Origin: Bacteroidia bacterium
GTDB taxonomy: Bacteria; Bacteroidota; Bacteroidia; JABDFU01
NCBI GenBank assembly: GCA_020849195.1
Contig: JADLGT010000129.1
Coordinates: 1 to 7,313 of the forward strand
Reading direction: 5' to 3'
DNA: 7,313 nt
This document shows positions 1 through 6,783 of this stretch, piece after piece (within the stretch, counting starts at the first letter, position 1; every line of letters begins with the position of its first letter). Position numbers and translations under genes: made by a program. The notes below the pieces were generated by a model, which was given only the letters and a program-made list of their open reading frames with translations, was not told where the DNA came from and made no database searches.

Positions 1-1
1 T

Positions 2-229
2 ATTTTTCCAAACCCTTTTTATTCTGAAACAACTATTCGAATGAACACTGTTTTAAAAAATGCGATACTTACATTATACAACTCGTTAGGTGAAAAAGTA
101 AATCAAGCAAAAATAAGCGGACAAACCGTTACTTTGCAGCGTAATAATTTACCGGCGGGAATTTATTTTTTTTGTATTGAACAAAACAATCAGACTATCT
201 CAAGCAGTAAGTTAATCATTGCCGATTAA
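2..229 (+). CDS. C-terminal end of a T9SS-exported protein (type A sorting domain), 5' truncated by the window edge
   Basis: The reading frame is open from base 2, so this is the 3' end of a longer gene and the ATG at 41 is an internal methionine, not a start. The 75 visible residues begin IFPNPF and then ETTI, the usual opening of the T9SS type A sorting domain (YPNP-like turn followed by a beta strand). Next come a 'LYNSLGEKV' strand, 'NNLPAGIYFF' and the closing 'SSKLIIAD', matching the family pattern of IYN-x-x-G, L-x-x-G-x-Y and a final K-L strand. In this family the domain directs a secreted protein through the type IX outer-membrane translocon and is usually cleaved and replaced by a surface anchor. 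The secreted enzyme or adhesin part lies left of the window, so its function cannot be told. Assignment of the tail is secure. Confidence 0.85.
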   Translation: MFPNPFYSETTIRMNTVLKNAILTLYNSLGEKVNQAKISGQTVTLQRNNLPAGIYFFCIEQNNQTISSSKLIIAD

Positions 230-373
230 TCATTAAAATTTTCTGATTTTGGATTTTCAGTTTGCCGAACACCAAGCTATTAACGGCTTCCTGTTAATTT
301 CTTCTGCAAAAGCATATTAAGCTCACTTAAAATTCAACTATATTTACCCGAAATATAAATCAGTGCTAACCAA

Positions 374-796
374 ATGTTCGGCAACACCATGTCAAAACCA
401 ATTACTCCCGACCCGCAATCTATCAACCTGATAGGTGCAGGCACCGTTATTGAAGGCGATATAAAATCAAACGGCGATATACGCATTGACGGCACCATTA
501 AAGGATCGTTAAATGTAAAAGGCAAATTAGTAGTGGGCGCTTCAGGTATAATTGAAGGCGAAATTATTTGCCAAAATGCGGATGTGTCGGGTACGCTCAA
601 AGCAAAAATTACCGTTACCGATTTATTATCTTTAAAAGCAAGCTCCAAACTCAACGGCGACATCGTTTCCGGAAAATTGCATATCGAGCCGGGCGCAAAC
701 TTCTCGGGCTCATGCAGCATGGGAGCTGTAATTAAAGATATGAGCTATGGAGCAAACCAATCCAAATCCCAAGAAAAAGTCGCCAACTCCTATTAA
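374..796 (+). CDS. Bactofilin (polymer-forming cytoskeletal protein)
   Basis: The 140-residue protein has the bactofilin (DUF583) architecture: a short disordered N-terminus (about 1-18), a central right-handed beta-helix (about 18-115) built of short repeats such as 'IEGDIKSNGDIRIDGTIKG', 'GIIEGEI' and 'LNGDIVSGKLHIEPGA', and a polar tail rich in Ser, Gln and Lys. Bactofilins self-assemble without nucleotide into filaments at the inner membrane and scaffold cell-wall enzymes or localise other proteins. The 374 ATG is preferred over the next one at 389 because it gives an N-terminal MFG-type hydrophobic peptide, which resembles the membrane-targeting N-terminus described for this family. An in-frame TAA at 356-358 rules out a longer form. 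The 3' end overlaps the next gene by 50 bases, so the two are probably co-transcribed. The partner cannot be told from this sequence. Confidence 0.9.
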   Translation: MFGNTMSKPITPDPQSINLIGAGTVIEGDIKSNGDIRIDGTIKGSLNVKGKLVVGASGIIEGEIICQNADVSGTLKAKITVTDLLSLKASSKLNGDIVSGKLHIEPGANFSGSCSMGAVIKDMSYGANQSKSQEKVANSY

Positions 797-980
797 TTAC
801 GCTAAGTATGCCGGCATGGGCTTGCAAATGGCGGCAATAATGGGTATTGGCACTTATGCAGGCGTTCGACTGGATGATTATATTGGTTTTAAAAAATTCC
901 CTGTTTTTACACTTTTGTTTTCTTTGGTTTCAGTTTTTGGGGCAATCTACTATTTCATAAAAGATTTTTTGAAAAAATAA
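747..980 (+). CDS. atpZ: AtpZ/AtpI-family small membrane protein (F0F1 ATP synthase accessory)
   Basis: The product has 77 residues: a polar basic N-terminus with KKK at 9-11, then two predicted membrane helices (about 21-42 and 51-73). The 'YAKYAGMGLQM' opening, the 'GVRLDDYIG' linker and the 'FPVFTLLFSLVSVFGAIYYFI' type second helix fit the AtpZ/AtpI family. Members are encoded next to F0F1 ATP synthase operons and have been proposed to help c-ring assembly or to move magnesium or calcium; the exact role is unsettled. The start is well constrained: an in-frame TGA lies at 741-743 just upstream, and the next methionine (residue 24) would remove part of helix 1. The start therefore lies inside the bactofilin gene, giving a 50-base overlap in another frame that suggests translational coupling. 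The rest of the atp operon does not follow. The family assignment is firm; the gene symbol is less so. Confidence 0.82.
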   Translation: MEQTNPNPKKKSPTPINYAKYAGMGLQMAAIMGIGTYAGVRLDDYIGFKKFPVFTLLFSLVSVFGAIYYFIKDFLKK

Positions 981-1078
981 TAGCCCGATTTTAAGATGGA
1001 AACCGTCAATTACTCCTCTTTATTACCTGACAAGAGGCTATGTGTACATCAATAAAAAATTCTTATAAAACAAATTGA

Positions 1079-1291
1079 GCTAATGGACAAATTGAATGGT
1101 CGGAAGTGCTTAATAACAACACCCTTCAAATTACAGTACGAAATTATTTAGGCATGGAAGTGTTAAAGTTTACGCCGGATAAGAATCAAATTAAAAACAC
1201 CTTTGATATTTCTGGCTTCGCATCAGGAATCTATAGTGTTGAAATAAGATCGGGTCAATCAGTGGGTTTGAAAAAACTAGTGATAGACTAA
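1079..1291 (+). pseudogene. Orphan T9SS type A sorting-domain remnant
   Basis: The frame is open from just after a TGA at 1076-1078 to the TAA at 1289-1291, about 70 codons. It has no ATG upstream of the conserved part; the only candidate start is a GTG at 1106. From about 1112 the translation looks like the second half of a T9SS type A sorting domain: 'NTLQITVRNYLGMEVLKF', then 'FDISGFASGIYSVEI' and a closing 'LKKLVID'. The usual opening PNP motif, any passenger domain and any signal peptide are missing, and I did not find them in the other two forward frames between 981 and 1105. A sorting tail alone would have nothing to export, so I read this as the decayed 3' end of a lost secreted-protein gene. 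An unusual small GTG-started gene is the less likely alternative. Confidence 0.6.
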
Positions 1292-1336
1292 GCTTAGAAC
1301 AATGCTTGTATATCCGATAAACTACAGATACTATAT

Positions 1337-1347
1337 GCCTTAAAGGC
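1337..1347. repeat. Short perfect palindrome
   Basis: GCCTT and AAGGC flank a single central A. The one-base centre is too small for a good RNA hairpin, so if it matters it would be as a protein-binding site. It lies in the gene-free stretch 1292-1507, some 160 bases before tatA. This may be chance. Confidence 0.3.
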
Positions 1348-1413
1348 GATTATGTAAATTCTATTGCATAATTTTGGTTAAATCAGAAAACAGGATTATC
1401 CTTGCAATACTGT

Positions 1414-1440
1414 TTCGATTATAAAAAACGTATAGTCGAA
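1414..1440. repeat. 10-bp inverted repeat (hairpin) upstream of tatA
   Basis: Bases 1414-1423 (TTCGATTATA) pair with 1431-1440 (TATAGTCGAA) over ten positions, nine Watson-Crick and one G-U, around a seven-base loop. It is the strongest secondary structure I see in the gene-free stretch 1292-1507 and lies 67 bases before the tatA start. No T-run directly follows on either strand, so it is not a typical intrinsic terminator. It could be an operator, a 5'-leader structure or debris at the end of the preceding remnant gene. Confidence 0.45.
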
Positions 1441-1507
1441 TAAAACCATTTTCAAAACTCAAGCAAAACATATTTTCATTACCTTAGTATTTCATAATTC
1501 ACATCAC

Positions 1508-1705
1508 ATGACACAATCAGTATTACTTGGAGTTTTTGGTCTTGGCGGGCAAGAGTTAATCCTCATTGCCATTGTATTATTGCTTTTGTTCGGCGGGCGT
1601 AAAATACCTGAACTTATGCGTGGGTTGGGTAGAGGTATAAAAGAATTTAAAGATGCATCGAAAGGTGTTGATGGTACCGACAATTCAGCCGAAAAGAAGA
1701 ACTAA
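1508..1705 (+). CDS. tatA: Sec-independent protein translocase subunit TatA/TatE
   Basis: The 65-residue protein has the TatA layout: a short periplasmic N-terminus, a single hydrophobic helix (about 16-28) preceded by GQEL with the acidic residue Glu16 common in this family, the Phe28-Gly29 hinge, then the amphipathic helix starting '[20 protein letters not shown]' and a polar tail ending in EKKN. TatA subunits assemble around a TatC-substrate complex to let folded twin-arginine precursors cross the inner membrane. The length is normal for a short TatA. No tatC or tatB is present in the window. The start is the first plausible ATG and keeps the full helix. It is followed 60 bases later by gatA on the same strand, so the two may share a transcript. 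Confidence 0.93.
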   Translation: MTQSVLLGVFGLGGQELILIAIVLLLLFGGRKIPELMRGLGRGIKEFKDASKGVDGTDNSAEKKN

Positions 1706-1765
1706 ACTACTAGACTCTTTTCCAAATACTAATAACCACTTCGTTTCCTTCCATTTTTTTATAAA

Positions 1766-3190
1766 ATGTATTACCATTCTTTTGCCCAAATACAATCCGA
1801 TATTATTGCCAAGAAGGTATCTGTAAAGCAACTGGTAGCCTTGTATTTAGAGCGCATCGAAAAAAATAAACACTTAAATGTTTTTTTAGAAGTGTTTACT
1901 GAAGGAGCATTGCAAAGGGCCGACGAGATCGACGAAAAAATAAAAAAAGGAAATGCCGGAAAATTGGCCGGAATGGTTATCGGACTGAAAGATAACCTCT
2001 GTTACAAGAATCACAAAGTGTCAGCTGCATCAAAAATTCTTGAAGGTTTTACTTCATTGTACAGCGCAACTGTTGTTGAACGTTTAATAAACGAAGATGC
2101 TATTATAATAGGTCGTTGCAATTGCGACGAGTTTGCCATGGGTAGTTCAAACGAAAATTCGGCCTTTGGAAATGTGCTTAACCCACTCGATAATACTCGT
2201 GTTCCGGGTGGTTCGTCGGGAGGCGCTGCAGCGGCTGTGGCCGCCGACTTGTGCTTAGCCACACTCGGAACAGATACAGGAGGCTCCATCCGCCAACCGG
2301 CTTCGCTTTGTGGCCTAGTAGGTCTAAAACCAAGCTACGGAAGGGTTTCACGATATGGAGCTATTGCATACGCTTCCTCTTTCGACCAAATTGGTCCGTT
2401 GACAAAAAACATTGAAGATGCTGCATTAATTATGGAAGTAATGGCAGGAAAAGACGCATACGACAGTACCCTGTCTTCAATTACTGTTCCTTCTTACACA
2501 AACGAACTACAACAAGATGTGTCGAAAATAAAAATTGCGTATCTGTCAGATTGCTTGGAAAAGGAAGGTCTTGATCCCGAAATAAAAAAACGAACAATAG
2601 ATGTAATAAATAAATTAAAAAATGCCGGTCATATCGTTGAACCGGTAAGTTTTCCTTTTCTTGATTATCTCGTTCCGGTTTATTATGTACTCACCACCGC
2701 CGAAGCATCATCCAATTTATCTCGCTATCAGGGCTTAAATTACGGTTACCGAAGTAAACATGCCAATGACATGGAGTCAACTTTCCGCAAATCGCGTAGC
2801 GAAGGTTTCGGAAAAGAAGTACAACGTAGAATAATGCTCGGCACATTTGTACTTAGTGCAGGTTATTACGATGCGTATTATTCCAAAGGACAAAAAGTTC
2901 GTCGCTACCTCCAAAACAAAACAATTGAAATTTTGAATAAATATGATTTCATTTTGCTGCCTACTACGCCCGGCACCGCTTTTAAATTTGGTGAGAATAC
3001 ATCCGATCCCATTAAAATGTATCTCGAAGATATTTTTACTGTTCAAGCCAATATTACCGGTATGCCCGCCATATCGCTGCCAATGGGTAAACACAGTAAT
3101 AATTTGCCATTCGGCTTGCAATTAATTGGAAATAAATTTGAAGAAAGCAAGCTGCTTGCCTTTTCGAACTACTTGATGAAAAATTTTTAA
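1766..3190 (+). CDS. gatA: Asp-tRNA(Asn)/Glu-tRNA(Gln) amidotransferase subunit A
   Basis: The 474-residue protein is a full-length amidase-signature enzyme. GatA releases ammonia from glutamine; within GatCAB the ammonia converts Glu-tRNA(Gln) to Gln-tRNA(Gln), or Asp-tRNA(Asn) to Asn-tRNA(Asn), in the cytoplasm. The Ser-cisSer-Lys triad is complete: Lys75 in GLKDN, Ser150 in PGGSSGG and Ser174 in DTGGSIRQPAS. The spacings of 75 and 24 residues match those known for Staphylococcus aureus GatA. Other GatA-typical stretches are 'DEFAMGSSNENSAFG' (121-135), 'RVSRYGAIAYASSFDQIGPL' (193-212), 'AEASSNLSRYQG' (312-323) and 'LPFGLQLIG' near the end, which separate it from generic amidases. The start ATG follows an A-rich TATAAA tract without a Shine-Dalgarno sequence. 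gatB and gatC are not in the window. Neighbours are tatA upstream and the PorZ-like gene 106 bases downstream. Confidence 0.96.
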   Translation: MYYHSFAQIQSDIIAKKVSVKQLVALYLERIEKNKHLNVFLEVFTEGALQRADEIDEKIKKGNAGKLAGMVIGLKDNLCYKNHKVSAASKILEGFTSLYSATVVERLINEDAIIIGRCNCDEFAMGSSNENSAFGNVLNPLDNTRVPGGSSGGAAAAVAADLCLATLGTDTGGSIRQPASLCGLVGLKPSYGRVSRYGAIAYASSFDQIGPLTKNIEDAALIMEVMAGKDAYDSTLSSITVPSYTNELQQDVSKIKIAYLSDCLEKEGLDPEIKKRTIDVINKLKNAGHIVEPVSFPFLDYLVPVYYVLTTAEASSNLSRYQGLNYGYRSKHANDMESTFRKSRSEGFGKEVQRRIMLGTFVLSAGYYDAYYSKGQKVRRYLQNKTIEILNKYDFILLPTTPGTAFKFGENTSDPIKMYLEDIFTVQANITGMPAISLPMGKHSNNLPFGLQLIGNKFEESKLLAFSNYLMKNF

Positions 3191-3274
3191 ACTGACAAAA
3201 ATCATTTTATACTTCTTTAGGTACGCTTGTTTCACAATAAATTAAATTATTTTGAGTTTATACAGCGGTAAAAA

Positions 3275-3291
3275 TATATACTTAGTATATA
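3275..3291. promoter_or_regulatory. Perfect palindrome just upstream of the porZ start codon
   Basis: TATATAC and GTATATA, seven-base arms around TTA, end five bases before the porZ ATG at 3297. The left arm also covers a poor match to the Bacteroidota -7 box (TAnnTTTG; here TATACTTA at 3277-3284), with a TTTG at 3251-3254 spaced 22 bases upstream, which would suit a -33 element. It may be an operator overlapping a promoter or a weak mRNA hairpin at the start codon. The arms are AT-rich, so chance is possible. Confidence 0.3.
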
Positions 3292-3296
3292 ACTAA

Positions 3297-5681
3297 ATGC
3301 AATTGAAAATCAAAGCCTGCATATTGCTCGCATTACTATGGTGTTACACTTTGTTAGCACAGGCGCAAAACACAGCCATTGGGCAATGGAGTATGCACTT
3401 TTCGTATAAGCAAGGAATTGCTGTAACGCAAGGAAACGGAAAAATTTATTGTGCAACACAAGGCGGATTATTTTCATATAACTTATCCGACAATTCGTTT
3501 GATTTAATGTCAAAACTAACCGGACTATCGGATGTTACCGTAAATACTCTAAATTTCGATCCGTCGAGCAATACGTTAATTGTTGCCTATAAAGATGCGA
3601 ATGTTGACATCATACAAAACAACAGCATAGCCAACTTGCCCGACATCAAATTAAAATCCATTCAGGGTAATAAATCTATTAACAATATATTTTTTACAAA
3701 TAATTATGCCTATTTGGCCTGTGGTTTTGGAATTGTTGTTGTTGATCTTTTGCGGCATGAAATTAAAGAAACATATTTTATTGGACCGCTGGGAGCATCA
3801 ATAAATGTAATGGACGTAAACAGCGATGGCACACTGCTTTATGCAGCTACAGCCAATGGTGTTTACACAGCCCCGTTAAACAGTATAAATCTGTCTGATT
3901 ACAATTCGTGGACACTACAACCGGGGCTGCCATCAGGTATATTCAATACGTTGGCGTATTTTAACGGAAAAATGTATGTTAATTTTTCGAAATTTTTAAC
4001 CAGTTCGGCTTGGGGCCAGGATATTGTCTTTAGATATAATGGGGCAACTTGGGATTCGAGCGCAATACGCAACGATAATTTTACACACCTGCGAGTAAGT
4101 AATAATACGCTTACAATTGTCGGCGATTATTTGCTCTATCAATATAACACTTCCGAAACAAAGATAGGAACCTACTACAATTATGGATTTGGTTCAGCAT
4201 GGCTGTCGGATGGGCTGCTTGATAATAATAATATTGCCTGGCTTGCCGACAAAAAATATGGCTTAGTAAAAGTATATCCGCCGAGCGGACCGGGCGAAAA
4301 CCTTATTCCGAACGGACCACGCACCACATCGGTTTTTTCAATGGCCTGTAGTAAAGGCAAACTTTGGTTAGCACCCGGAAGTGTAACGGCCAATTGGGGA
4401 GCAAATGTTTTTAATACCGATGGAGTTTCGGTGTTTTCTGATAATAACTGGTCAACTATATTTGGACCGCAGCCCGCTGCAAATATGGATTCGTTACACG
4501 ATGTTGTAACTGTAGTTGTTGATCCCGATAATCCTAACCACGCTTTTGGCGGCTCTTATCTGCATGGCGTGTTAGAGTTTAATAATGGCGAGTTGGTGAA
4601 GCTATATAACTCGTCGAATAGTCCCTTACAAAATCAACAAATAATTCCAACTTACTTTTCTGTCCGTTCCGGTGGGCTTGCGTTTGACGACGATAAAAAT
4701 TTATGGGTAGCTAACAGCGAAACGCCCCAAATGCTTACTGTTCGTGCACCCAATGGAACTTGGAAGGCAATCAACTTTTCTGATTTTATTAATAAAGACC
4801 GCTCCAGCACAATGGTTGCAGCTAAAGTTAGCGGACAAAAATGGATAGTTTTGCCAACAACCAATTCCATACTTGTGTACAACAACAATGGAGGTACCCC
4901 CACGCCAAATCCTTCAAACACAAAACGAATTACAAATGTTGCCATAACAGTAAACGGAAATAATATAGCGCCTTTGCCGGCTAGCAACCCAATTCCAGGC
5001 AGCTTGCTAAAATGTTTGGCCGAAGATCAGGATGGAGCAATGTGGATTGGCACAGATCAAGGCATTGCTGTAATATATAGTCCCGAAAATATTTTTGGCG
5101 GAAGCGGATGGGAGCCTCAGCAAATACTTGTTCAACAAGATGGGCACACACAACTATTATTGCAAACAGAAGCCATAACAGCAATTGCCGTTGATGGCGC
5201 AAACCGTAAATGGATTGGTACCGAAAAATCAGGCGTATTTTTAATGTCGGCTGACGGAACAAAACAAATTTATCATTTCGATGAGACCAATAGTCCGCTA
5301 TTATCAAATATGATTAGTTGCATATCTATTGACGGAGAAAGCGGTGAAGTTTATTTCGGTAGCCCGGGAGGGGTAGTTTCCTATAAGAGTACTGCTACAG
5401 AAGGAGGCGACGACTTTAAGGATGTTTATGCCTATCCCAATCCGGTAAAACCGGATTACGCAGGTACAATTGCCATTAAAGGATTGGTGAAAAATGCCGA
5501 TGTAAAAATTACCGACATTAGCGGAACATTAATATATAAAACAAAGGCCTTAGGGGGACAAGCGATTTGGGATGGAAAAAATTTTGATGGCGAACGTGCA
5601 CGTACCGGAGTTTATCTTGTATTCTGTTCAAACGATGACGGAAGCAAAACCTTTGTTACCAAAATTCTTTTTATCAATTAA
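3297..5681 (+). CDS. porZ: PorZ-like T9SS component: two beta-propellers plus C-terminal sorting domain
   Basis: The 794-residue protein has a signal peptide (basic start, hydrophobic core 8-20, probable cleavage after AQA at 23). A long repeat-rich region follows, with propeller-like blades such as 'IYCATQGGLFSYN', 'LLYAATANGVYTAPL', 'MWIGTDQGIAVIY', 'KWIGTEKSGVFLM' and 'VYFGSPGGVVSYK'. It ends in a T9SS type A sorting domain from about 711 (YPNP at 713-716, then WDGKN, TGVYLV and a final KILFIN). The opening 'GQWSMHFSY' and 'LTGLSDVTVNTL' and the length, close to the 776 residues of Porphyromonas gingivalis PorZ, support PorZ over a generic two-component-regulator propeller protein. In P. 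gingivalis, PorZ sits on the cell surface with the sortase PorU and hands it the anionic lipopolysaccharide to which cargo is attached. Whether this organism makes such a polysaccharide is unknown. The gene lies between gatA and recO, all on one strand. Confidence 0.82.
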   Translation: MQLKIKACILLALLWCYTLLAQAQNTAIGQWSMHFSYKQGIAVTQGNGKIYCATQGGLFSYNLSDNSFDLMSKLTGLSDVTVNTLNFDPSSNTLIVAYKDANVDIIQNNSIANLPDIKLKSIQGNKSINNIFFTNNYAYLACGFGIVVVDLLRHEIKETYFIGPLGASINVMDVNSDGTLLYAATANGVYTAPLNSINLSDYNSWTLQPGLPSGIFNTLAYFNGKMYVNFSKFLTSSAWGQDIVFRYNGATWDSSAIRNDNFTHLRVSNNTLTIVGDYLLYQYNTSETKIGTYYNYGFGSAWLSDGLLDNNNIAWLADKKYGLVKVYPPSGPGENLIPNGPRTTSVFSMACSKGKLWLAPGSVTANWGANVFNTDGVSVFSDNNWSTIFGPQPAANMDSLHDVVTVVVDPDNPNHAFGGSYLHGVLEFNNGELVKLYNSSNSPLQNQQIIPTYFSVRSGGLAFDDDKNLWVANSETPQMLTVRAPNGTWKAINFSDFINKDRSSTMVAAKVSGQKWIVLPTTNSILVYNNNGGTPTPNPSNTKRITNVAITVNGNNIAPLPASNPIPGSLLKCLAEDQDGAMWIGTDQGIAVIYSPENIFGGSGWEPQQILVQQDGHTQLLLQTEAITAIAVDGANRKWIGTEKSGVFLMSADGTKQIYHFDETNSPLLSNMISCISIDGESGEVYFGSPGGVVSYKSTATEGGDDFKDVYAYPNPVKPDYAGTIAIKGLVKNADVKITDISGTLIYKTKALGGQAIWDGKNFDGERARTGVYLVFCSNDDGSKTFVTKILFIN

Positions 5682-5753
5682 TCGCGTATCTACTTTTAGT
5701 TTAAAAATAGCACGAAAGACAGAAACGCACCCTTTTCAAACAACGGCATACAA

Positions 5754-6470
5754 ATGCTTCATTCCGTTAAAGGAATAGTTTTACGTACCACAAAATATAC
5801 CGACAACAGTGTAATTGTGAACGTTTATACAAACCTGTTTGGCTTGCAAACATACATAGCCAGAGGTGTTCACAGCCGTACTTCAAAAGTAAAAGCAAAT
5901 TATTTCCGTGGTTTAACTTACCTAAACATGGTTGTTACTAAAACTGAAAAACAGAAATTAGAACGGATTACCGAAGTAACCGATGCAAAAAATCTGATAA
6001 ACGAATTTGATCAAACCAAAACTGCTGTTGCACTTTTTTTAAATGAACTGTTGTACAAAACAATTCACGAAGAAGAAGCAAATCCGGTTTTATTTGAATT
6101 TCTACAGAACGCTTTTGAGTTACTCGGGCTGAAAGAATCCGGCAGTGCTAATTTTCATCTTGTATTTATGCTAAAATATTCGCAATACCTTGGCTTTTTC
6201 CCTTCGGGCAATTATTCTAACGAAAATAAATACTTTGATTTGATGGAAGGAAAATTTATATCCCATCAACCACATCATGTGTATTATTTACAAGAGCCTT
6301 TAAGCAAATATGTAAGTGAGCTAATGAACTCCGGTTTCGAAAAATGTGCAGAAGTGCAATTAACACAAGCTTATCGCAGACAATTAATAGCAGCTTTAAC
6401 AGATTATTATAAACTACATCATGTACTCACAGTAAACTTAACTTCAGTACAGGTGTTGGAGCAATTGTAA
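5754..6470 (+). CDS. recO: DNA repair protein RecO
   Basis: The 238-residue protein has the normal RecO length and layout. An N-terminal OB-fold (about 1-80) opens 'SVKGIVLRTTKYTDNSVIV' and includes 'FGLQTYIARGV'. A helical domain follows with 'ELLYKTIHEEEANPVLFEFL' (97-116) and 'NFHLVFMLKYSQYLGFFP', both recognisable from Bacteroidota RecO proteins. The C-terminal CxxC zinc finger of some RecO proteins is absent; I see only one cysteine, which is usual for this phylum as far as I recall. RecO binds single-stranded DNA and anneals complementary strands, and with RecR it loads RecA at gaps in the RecF pathway. The start is the ATG at 5754, 72 bases after porZ. A possible -7 box (TACTTTTA, 5691-5698) lies in that gap but has no clear -33 partner, so read-through from porZ is at least as likely. 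Confidence 0.92.
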   Translation: MLHSVKGIVLRTTKYTDNSVIVNVYTNLFGLQTYIARGVHSRTSKVKANYFRGLTYLNMVVTKTEKQKLERITEVTDAKNLINEFDQTKTAVALFLNELLYKTIHEEEANPVLFEFLQNAFELLGLKESGSANFHLVFMLKYSQYLGFFPSGNYSNENKYFDLMEGKFISHQPHHVYYLQEPLSKYVSELMNSGFEKCAEVQLTQAYRRQLIAALTDYYKLHHVLTVNLTSVQVLEQL

Positions 6471-6521
6471 ATCCGTATTTGATTAAATTTTAACTGACCA
6501 TTAACCTTACTTTTTATTTTG

Positions 6522-6593
6522 TAGCCCCGAGAGGAATCGAACCTCCATTTAAAGTTTAGGAAACTTCCGTTCTATCCATTGAACTACAGGGCC
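6522..6593 (-). tRNA. tRNA-Arg (anticodon CCU)
   Basis: The minus strand folds into a complete 72-base cloverleaf: a 7-bp acceptor stem (GGCCCTG with CGGGGCT, two G-U pairs), D stem GTTC/GAAC with an eight-base loop, anticodon stem GAAGT/ACTTT with loop TTCCTAA, a four-base variable loop, and T stem GGAGG/CCTCT with loop TTCGATT. The anticodon CCT at 6560-6558 reads AGG arginine codons. The discriminator base is A and the CCA end is not encoded, since CAAAAT follows. The gene points toward the 3' end of recO. I see no clear terminator in the 51 bases between them. Confidence 0.95.
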
Positions 6594-6783
6594 TAGTTTT
6601 TTCAAAAATCATTTTACCTAAAATTTTCCAGTAAAGATAGCCTCAATTTATTTATAATCTGATAAAAATTATTTTACGATTTCGGACTTTCGCACAAACG
6701 ACGCCTCTACAACGGTAACCGAAAAGAGACATTTGGTCAAAACAAAAAATGAGAGGGTATTATGGACCTTATAAATTCAATTG
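6594..6783. other. Intergenic region between tRNA-Arg and the sugar transporter gene
   Basis: These 190 AT-rich bases contain no credible gene. They should hold the tRNA promoter, read leftward, and the transcript end of the sugar transporter. The only promoter hint is GATTTTTG on the minus strand (6610-6603), one base off the Bacteroidota -7 consensus, without a good -33 partner. A nine-base palindrome, CGGTAACCG, lies at 6713-6721. No strong terminator hairpin with a T-run is visible. Confidence 0.4.

Noticed and set aside
279..298. ATTAAC/GTTAAT inverted repeat as a terminator for the first gene
   Set aside because: The stem is only six AT-rich pairs around an eight-base loop, and the following T-stretch is interrupted; too weak to call.
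1015..1037. CCTCTT/AAGAGG inverted repeat as a terminator after atpZ
   Set aside because: A six-base stem with an eleven-base loop and no T-run on either strand; probably chance.
2011..2289. Minus-strand open frame of 92 codons inside gatA
   Set aside because: It lies opposite the most conserved catalytic part of gatA and has low-complexity Ala/Pro content, as expected for a shadow frame.
4652..5307. Two consecutive minus-strand open frames opposite porZ
   Set aside because: They have no recognisable domains and run antisense to a well-supported coding frame.
5691..5698. TACTTTTA as a recO promoter -7 box
   Set aside because: It is one base off the TAnnTTTG consensus but has no TTTG 17-23 bases upstream; such matches are common in AT-rich DNA.
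6522..6593. tRNA-Arg gene as a possible integration site for a mobile element
   Set aside because: I found no repeat of the tRNA 3' end, no integrase and no phage or plasmid gene in the window; both flanks look like ordinary chromosome.
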